Shown: positions 37,811 through 43,420 of the stretch, piece by piece
Layout of the letters: each line of letters opens with the position of its first letter
How positions within the stretch are numbered: position 1 is the first letter of the stretch
From: Betaproteobacteria bacterium
Lineage (GTDB): Bacteria; Pseudomonadota; Gammaproteobacteria; Burkholderiales; Gallionellaceae
DNA length: 43,420 bases
Assembly (NCBI GenBank): GCA_020055845.1
Contig: JAGVIV010000118.1
Coordinates: forward strand, 1-43,420
Reading direction: 5' to 3'
Made by a program: the position numbers and the translations under genes
The notes under the pieces: generated by a model
What the model was told of the DNA's origin: nothing
Databases searched by the model: none
Seen by the model: the letters and a program-made list of their open reading frames with translations, nothing else

Positions 37811-38125
37811 ATGAAAATCGAAAAAAGCATGACCCCCTTGCCGCAATCCGCGGTGAACGAAGCGCCTGCGCGTGCGGTTCCGCCCAAGACGGCTGACGCA
37901 CCTGCACCGCAAACCAGCGGGGTTAATGTGAGTCTGGGCTCAGCCAGCAGCCAGCTGCGCAGCATGGGAGCCGATGTCAACGGTGGCGTGCCCGCTGTTG
38001 ATGCAAAGAAAGTCGCCGAAATAAAGCAGGCCATCAGCGAAGGACGCTTCCAGATTAATTCGGCAGCCATTGCAGACGGCCTGATCAATGATGTGGAAGA
38101 ACTGATTAACGCGAGCCAAAGTTGA
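37811..38125 (+). CDS. flgM: Anti-sigma-28 factor FlgM
   Basis: MKIEKSMTPLPQ...; C-terminal VDAKKVAEIKQAISEGRFQINSAAIADGLINDVEEL. Confidence 0.95.
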   Translation: MKIEKSMTPLPQSAVNEAPARAVPPKTADAPAPQTSGVNVSLGSASSQLRSMGADVNGGVPAVDAKKVAEIKQAISEGRFQINSAAIADGLINDVEELINASQS

Positions 38126-38589
38126 CCGGAAATACCCCAGCCTTCACCATCTCGGAACTCCCCTCTCGCCTAAGCAGCGAACGCGACGCGATGCGCGCGT
38201 TTATTGCCCTGCTTGAAAAAGAGCAACAAAGCCTGCTGCATCAGGATGCCGAACAGCTCCTCCCCATCGCGGAAGCAAAGACCGCCGCCGCGAATAAATT
38301 GACCGAACTTGCCAATGCGCGGCGGCAATTCATGAACAGTGCGGATACCGGCGCATGGCTCGCGCAACACGCGCCTGCCTGCAATGCGCTATGGAACGAG
38401 ATACGCAAACTCGGCGCGCACGCGCACCAGCTCAACCAAACCAACGGTGAAGTCATCCAGCTCAAATTACGCAGCAACCAGCAGGCCTTGACCGCCTTGC
38501 TGGGCGCTGCAAAAAATGCGGCGGGACTGTATGGCCGCGATGGTCAGCCCAGTATCGCCGTGTCGGGCCGCACATTGGGCAACGTGTAA
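38122..38589 (+). CDS. flgN: Flagellar export chaperone FlgN
   Basis: Helical protein directly after flgM (TTGA overlap, TTG start); LLEKEQQSLLHQDAEQLLPIAEAK. Confidence 0.88.
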   Translation: MTGNTPAFTISELPSRLSSERDAMRAFIALLEKEQQSLLHQDAEQLLPIAEAKTAAANKLTELANARRQFMNSADTGAWLAQHAPACNALWNEIRKLGAHAHQLNQTNGEVIQLKLRSNQQALTALLGAAKNAAGLYGRDGQPSIAVSGRTLGNV

Positions 38590-38710
38590 ATCGCTTGGCT
38601 GTATCGCGAATCCGCCACCCCGGCTTTTCTGGGTCTCGGTGGTGCAATTGAAATTTTGGGGTTTATGTGAACGCGGTGTTTCTCGCGTATTAAGAACTAA
38701 CGCGTAGGAC

Positions 38711-39532
38711 CTAGGGTTGCACGACTTCGGATGCCGTCGATAACGATGCCGCAGGATCGGTACTCGACTGCGACGGAGCCAGACCACGCTCCAACTCTGC
38801 CGCCAATACCGTTACCGTCACCCGCCGATTGCGGGTCCGCCCTTCCGCCGTGTCGTTGCTCAACACCGGATGGTTGTCCGCCGAACCGACTGCGGTAAGA
38901 CGCGTGGCCACCACACCCTGATCGATGAACAAACGCACCACGCTGCTTGCGCGCGCGGAGGACAACTCCCAGTTGGAAGGATAGACAGGTGTACTGATGG
39001 GCACATTATCGGTATGCCCCTCGACTTCGATGAGTTGACCGCTCTCGGCCAGCACCTTGGCCACATCGGCCAAAGTCTTCTGCGCCGCGGGCGCGATTAC
39101 TGCTTCGCCCTGCGCAAACAAAGCACTCGCGCTGATATCCAGCATCACACCGCGCCGCGTCTGCGACACGCTCACCAAACCGTTCTTGACGAATTTCCCC
39201 ATCGCCTGATTGAGTGCACTGACCAGACTCTGCATGCGCTCATTCTGCTTGCGCTGCTGCTCGGCCAGTTTGGCGTTGCGCCGGTCTACAATAGATTTGA
39301 AATAGATTTCCTGCTCGGTCAAACGAATGGTGCCCGACTCACCCGCCTTGGGCGCGCTGCTACCGAACGCGCTCCCCAGCGAAGTTCCCAAGACCTTGTA
39401 CTTGCCCTCGTTCACCGAAGAGATGGCATACATCACCACGAAAAAAGCGAACAGCAAGGTGATGAAGTCCGCATAGGAAATCAGCCAGCGGTCATGATTA
39501 TCACGATCAACTCTTTTTCTGCGTAATGCCAC
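38711..39532 (-). CDS. motD: Flagellar motor stator protein MotD (MotB/OmpA-like)
   Basis: WLISYADFITLLFAFFVVMYA TM/plug region; C-terminal OmpA domain IEVEGHTDNVPI; adjacent to motC and fliA. Confidence 0.93.
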   Translation of the reverse strand: MALRRKRVDRDNHDRWLISYADFITLLFAFFVVMYAISSVNEGKYKVLGTSLGSAFGSSAPKAGESGTIRLTEQEIYFKSIVDRRNAKLAEQQRKQNERMQSLVSALNQAMGKFVKNGLVSVSQTRRGVMLDISASALFAQGEAVIAPAAQKTLADVAKVLAESGQLIEVEGHTDNVPISTPVYPSNWELSSARASSVVRLFIDQGVVATRLTAVGSADNHPVLSNDTAEGRTRNRRVTVTVLAAELERGLAPSQSSTDPAASLSTASEVVQP

Positions 39533-39563
39533 GGTAAGTTAAACTCGTGAAGTAATTCGTTTG

Positions 39564-39602
39564 CCCCCTCCCCCGCATGCGGGGGAGGGTTGGGGTGAGG
39601 GA
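39564..39602. repeat. Palindromic interspersed repeat between motC and motD
   Basis: CCCTCCCCCGC-AT-GCGGGGGAGGG perfect palindrome (39566-39589) followed by TTGGGGTGAGGG. Confidence 0.8.
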
Positions 39603-39639
39603 AACGGACGCAACAAAGGCTTTTTCATCATTATGTCCG

Positions 39640-40380
39640 TTAGGAAATGTAACCCTGCAATTTGTTTTCAATGAAACGCGGACTTTCCAGATTGGCAATC
39701 ATCACCAAGCCATCGATCACCATCTCGCGCATAATCATTTGCTGCATAACGATCATCTTTAATTTTCCGGCGATGGGCAGAAACACCAGATTAGCGAGCC
39801 CGACCCCGTATATGGTGGCGATAAATGCGACCGCGATACCTGCCCCCAGCTTTGCCGGATCACCCAAACTTTGCATCACCTGAATCAAACCAAGTACCGC
39901 CCCCATGATACCGATGGTGGGCGAATACCCGGCTGCAGCCTCCCACACCCGCGCACCGTGCCAGCAAGACTCTTCATAGATATGCACATCGACTTCCAGA
40001 ACTTCGCGGATTTTTTCCGCATCGTTACCGTCAACCAGCAACTGCAGACCTTTCGCCACAAAAGGATCTTTGATGTCCTTGATTTGACTTTCCAACATCA
40101 GCAGACCTTCTTTGCGAGCCAGACTGCTCCAGGCGGTCATCTGACGCGACAAGCCTAGCAGATCAATCTTTGGCGTGAAAAAAGCCCAGCTTCCCATCTT
40201 GATCCCGGAGATAAACACCTTGCCCGGATGTTGCAGCATGACCGCACCCAGCGTGCCACCGAACACGATAAAAAAAGCCGCAGCTTGCAGCAACACCGAA
40301 ACGGCACCGCCTTCCAGCATCTGCCCGCCGATAATGCCGGAGAAGGCAACCAGAATCCCGAATAGACTCAACTTATCCAT
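39640..40380 (-). CDS. motC: Flagellar motor stator protein MotC (MotA family)
   Basis: MDKLSLFGILVAFSGIIGGQMLEGG; GYSPTIGIMGAVLGLIQVM; TIYGVGLANLVFLPIAGKLK. Confidence 0.95.
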   Translation of the reverse strand: MDKLSLFGILVAFSGIIGGQMLEGGAVSVLLQAAAFFIVFGGTLGAVMLQHPGKVFISGIKMGSWAFFTPKIDLLGLSRQMTAWSSLARKEGLLMLESQIKDIKDPFVAKGLQLLVDGNDAEKIREVLEVDVHIYEESCWHGARVWEAAAGYSPTIGIMGAVLGLIQVMQSLGDPAKLGAGIAVAFIATIYGVGLANLVFLPIAGKLKMIVMQQMIMREMVIDGLVMIANLESPRFIENKLQGYIS

Positions 40381-41111
40381 CAGTGCCCCTTCAATCCGCT
40401 GCGCAAACGTGCCACAGCCTGACTATGCAACTGGCATACGCGCGACTCGCTCACACCCATAACCTCGCCAATCTCGCGCAGATTCAAATCCTGCTCATAA
40501 TGCAAGGCCATCATCAATCGTTCCCGCTCCGGCAAAGCATCTATTGCCCTCACCAACGCGGAGCGGAAACGTCCGTCCTGCAACATCGCCATCGGATTGG
40601 CGGCACCATCAAACTCGTGCCGGTCAAAAAAGTCCTCGTCACCGTCACTGTGAAAATCCTCGTAATAGACCAGCTGTGCGCCGCGCGCTTCCAGCAGCAT
40701 CTGCTGGTACTCCGCTAGCGAAACCCCCAACTCTTTGGCGACCTCGGATTCGGCCGGAGCGCGTCCGAACATTTGTTGCAAACGATGGATCGCGGCCTCG
40801 ATACGGCGCATATCGCGGCGCAGGCTTCTGGGCAACCAGTCCGCCCCGCGCAACTCGTCCAGCATGGCGCCGCGAATTCGCTGCGCGGCATAAGTCTCGA
40901 ATTGCGCGCCGCGCAATTCGTCGTAACGCCCTGCCGCATCCAGCAGACCGATCATACCGGCCTGGATGATGTCGTCGACCTCCACGCTGCTCGGCAACTT
41001 CACCATCATATGGTGTGCTATGCGCTTCACCAGAGGCGCATATTCTTTCAGGCATTGTTCTTTGTCGCTTAAACCATTTGCCGTATACATAGCATTAACA
41101 TTGCTTCTCAT
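40380..41111 (-). CDS. fliA: RNA polymerase sigma factor for flagellar operon (sigma-28)
   Basis: YAPLVKRIAHHMMVKLPSSVEVDDIIQAGMIGLLDA; DWLPRSLRRDMR; NLREIGEVMGVSESRVCQLHSQAVARLR. Confidence 0.98.
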   Translation of the reverse strand: MRSNVNAMYTANGLSDKEQCLKEYAPLVKRIAHHMMVKLPSSVEVDDIIQAGMIGLLDAAGRYDELRGAQFETYAAQRIRGAMLDELRGADWLPRSLRRDMRRIEAAIHRLQQMFGRAPAESEVAKELGVSLAEYQQMLLEARGAQLVYYEDFHSDGDEDFFDRHEFDGAANPMAMLQDGRFRSALVRAIDALPERERLMMALHYEQDLNLREIGEVMGVSESRVCQLHSQAVARLRSGLKGH

Positions 41112-42073
41112 GTAATCGCAGACACCACACTCATGGTACGCGCCTGCCTAACCATGCGCTGCATCACCCGCTGCAAACCGCTCAGCTCTTCGTCCATCAT
41201 ACTTCCGGCCCCCTCCAGAGTGCGCGCCAACTCGGCAAAAGCAGAGGAACATTGCGCGCCCGGGAAAGCTTCAACCACCGGACGGCACAGCTGTGTCGCG
41301 CGCTTCAACTTTTCATCGGTCGGAATATATCCCATATATTCCAGTCGTACTTGCAAATTACGCCTTGCCAATTGTGCCATATTGTCAAAAATAGCTCTGG
41401 CTTCAGCTTCGTTCTGGACTTTGTTGACCACGATATCGAAAGCGAGCCGGCCATTCTGCAGCGCCATCTGCTTGAGCATCGCATAACTTTCGGTGATGCC
41501 GCTCGCGGTTCCATTCAGCACCAGCATCAAGGGCTCGTCACCGGACAAGCTGGCGCAGACAGAATGCCCCTCGCGCGCCGCGGCATCCACCAGCACCATA
41601 TCCATACCGCGGGATGCCTGCGCCAACACGTCCAGCAATTTTTCACGCTCCGCCTCGCCCAATTTCGGCAATGCCTGCATAGCACGGGCAACCGGCAAAA
41701 TCTGCACGCCGTCACTCCCGCGCAAGATGACCTCACGCAGCGACTTGTCGCCGCGTATCACGTTCAACAGATCGTAGCGCGGCTTCAGCGCCAAAGTATT
41801 GGCCACATTGTTTTGCGTCAGGTGTTCATCCAAGACGAGCACCTCTTTACCGGAGCGCGCCCAAACCGCCGCAAGATTCACCGCCACACTAGTCGCCCCC
41901 AGGCCGCTGCGCGCACCGACCACGGTGACTACACGCGCCGCGGACCTTGCCAGCAAACGGCGCAGCCCTTCAGCTTGATCCGCGAATAACGATTGAACTT
42001 CTCGTTCGCCTCCTCTCCCGCCTGCGGGAGAGGATTGAGGAGAGGGAAGGCCTGTCAGGTTCTCATAGCGCAT
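41108..42073 (-). CDS. flhG: FlhG/FleN-like MinD-type flagellar number regulator
   Basis: DQAEGLRRLLARS activation-helix motif, MinD-like fold beginning RVVTVVGARSGLGATSVAVNLAAVW; located between flhF and fliA. Confidence 0.93.
   Translation of the reverse strand: MRYENLTGLPSPQSSPAGGRGGEREVQSLFADQAEGLRRLLARSAARVVTVVGARSGLGATSVAVNLAAVWARSGKEVLVLDEHLTQNNVANTLALKPRYDLLNVIRGDKSLREVILRGSDGVQILPVARAMQALPKLGEAEREKLLDVLAQASRGMDMVLVDAAAREGHSVCASLSGDEPLMLVLNGTASGITESYAMLKQMALQNGRLAFDIVVNKVQNEAEARAIFDNMAQLARRNLQVRLEYMGYIPTDEKLKRATQLCRPVVEAFPGAQCSSAFAELARTLEGAGSMMDEELSGLQRVMQRMVRQARTMSVVSAIT
42012..42046. repeat. Palindromic interspersed repeat inside the 5' end of flhG
   Basis: CCTCTCCCGC-CT-GCGGGAGAGG (42012-42033) followed by ATTGAGGAGAGGG; translated in frame as PSPQSSPAGGRGG. 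Confidence 0.8.
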
Positions 42074-43346
42074 GTTCAGCTCGCATCATAGGTGCAGCAC
42101 CCGAACCCGCCATGAACGCGGGAAACTCCAGCTCTTGCACCGCGAACGCCGCAGGAGCGGCACTCACCTTGAATGTGCGATGCAGCAGATATTCCAGATT
42201 CACCTCGTGCAGATCTTCGGGAACACGCTGTCCGCTGGCGATGTAATGCACCGAGAGCTTGTGGCGGATCACCACATCCAGCACGGTTCCCAAAGTCACC
42301 GCCTCATCCAGCTTGGTGGGGATGCAGCCCACCACACCCGCACCGTGATACATGCGCACCACATCGTCCAGCGTGCTGCCGGCACTGGTGGCGTTCAACA
42401 ACAACAGACGTTTCACACCGGCGGCATCGAACATCTCCGCCTGCCCAGCCACACGGCTGTCGCGCTGTCCCACACCCATGGTGTCGATCAGCACCAGATG
42501 CTTGTGCTTTAGTCCGGACAAGGTGAGCTTGAGATCTTCCGTGTCGCGCACGGCATGCACGCTCACTCCCAGAATCTTGCCGTAAATCTTCAATTGCTCA
42601 TGCGCGCCGATACGATAACTGTCGGTGGTGATGAGCGCCACCTTGTCCGCGCCGTAGCGCACCACGGCACGCGCCGCCAACTTCGCCGTCGTCGTGGTTT
42701 TGCCCACACCGGTCGGGCCGACCAGCGCATAAACACCACCGCGTGTCACCACATCTTCCTGCGCCGAGGCCACACGGATATTGTGTCCCAAGATACGGCG
42801 TACCCAAGCCTGGTCTCCTTTGGCCGGCATCTTGTCGAGCAGCTGGCGCGACAGGGCGGGGCTGAATCCCACATTGATCATATCGCGCATCAAAGTGCTG
42901 CGTTTGGGATCGCGCTGTTGCATATCGCTCCAAGCCATACACGCCATCTGTTCCTGCAGCATCGTGTGCATAATCTTGATCTCGCTCAGGATGCCGGTAG
43001 TCTGATCGGCCACCGGCGCGCTTGGCGCAGCGGCTTTTTCAACCGTGGCAGCCGCACGCTGCAAATTCGCATCGAGTACCTTCGCGCCCAGTGTGGAAGC
43101 CTGATCCAGCGCCTTCTGATGCAAAGATGAGGCAGGTTTCGCCGCAGTCACTTTGGGTTCGCAGGCTTTGTCTTCGCGCAAACGGGTCTCACTCAGACGC
43201 GATAACTCCACACTCCCCATGGCAACAATCTCAACCCCTTCGGAGACTTTGCGATTGGACAGGATGACAGCGTCCTCCCCCAGTTCCGCGCGCACCAGCT
43301 TCAATGCCTCACGCGAATTCACTGCGATAAATTTTCTAGCGTTCAT
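42063..43346 (-). CDS. flhF: Flagellar biosynthesis SRP-like GTPase FlhF
   Basis: GPTGVGKTTTTAKLAARAV, TTDSYRIGAHEQLKIYGKILGVSV, LIDTMGVGQRD, PTKLDEA. Confidence 0.97.
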   Translation of the reverse strand: MNARKFIAVNSREALKLVRAELGEDAVILSNRKVSEGVEIVAMGSVELSRLSETRLREDKACEPKVTAAKPASSLHQKALDQASTLGAKVLDANLQRAAATVEKAAAPSAPVADQTTGILSEIKIMHTMLQEQMACMAWSDMQQRDPKRSTLMRDMINVGFSPALSRQLLDKMPAKGDQAWVRRILGHNIRVASAQEDVVTRGGVYALVGPTGVGKTTTTAKLAARAVVRYGADKVALITTDSYRIGAHEQLKIYGKILGVSVHAVRDTEDLKLTLSGLKHKHLVLIDTMGVGQRDSRVAGQAEMFDAAGVKRLLLLNATSAGSTLDDVVRMYHGAGVVGCIPTKLDEAVTLGTVLDVVIRHKLSVHYIASGQRVPEDLHEVNLEYLLHRTFKVSAAPAAFAVQELEFPAFMAGSGAAPMMRAEHAL

Positions 43347-43420
43347 GCTCTACCCCCTACCAAAGATGTGACTCTTACCGTTTTGAATCCCGGCACTTCC
43401 TCATGCGAAATAACTTTTAA
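43343..43420 (-). CDS. flhA: C-terminal 25 codons of flagellar export protein FlhA (partial)
   Basis: Minus-strand frame LKVISHEEVPGFKTVRVTSLVGGRA* with TGA overlapping the flhF ATG; resembles the FlhA C-terminus (VLSHxEIPxxxxVxVV) and sits in the expected flhA-flhF order; absent from the ORF track. Confidence 0.75.
   Translation of the reverse strand, partial: LKVISHEEVPGFKTVRVTSLVGGRA

Overview
Chromosomal contig end from a flagellated Betaproteobacterium, Gallionellaceae/Nitrosomonadales-like by gene content and order; the taxon is inference from memory, not a search. Bases 1-12 (CTCTTCCGATCT) match the 3' end of Illumina adapters, so the left edge is a real contig end with untrimmed adapter. 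Left to right: a truncated AlbA_2/Schlafen-type gene and hsdS/hsdM of a type I RM locus (all -); an MFS transporter; ispB; tRNA-Pro(CGG); rpe-gph-trpE-[GxxExxY gene]-trpG-trpD; an SDR-type epimerase; a 2Fe-2S/FAD oxidoreductase; an exported pentapeptide-repeat protein; two c-di-GMP enzymes (4xPAS-GGDEF-EAL, and sensor-PAS-GGDEF-hemerythrin); ferredoxin-coaD-rsmD; a paired M16 peptidase operon; ftsY-ftsE-ftsX; a complete flgB-L operon facing flgA-flgM-flgN; then motD-motC-fliA-flhG-flhF and the last codons of flhA. The most interesting signal is a GxxExxY (PDDEXK_3-like) gene between trpE and trpG. It is bounded by perfect 29-bp inverted repeats built from three CACAGAGA units. A 120-bp gene-less element with the same arms lies 2.4 kb upstream between rpe and gph. 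Together they look like a MITE plus a cargo-bearing version of one uncharacterised mobile element. Other observations: short repeats inserted in frame into hsdM and flhG, an FlhG with a degenerate P-loop, a hemerythrin-linked diguanylate cyclase, and a near-consensus sigma-28 promoter before flgM. All calls come from reading the sequence and motif recall; no database search was run.
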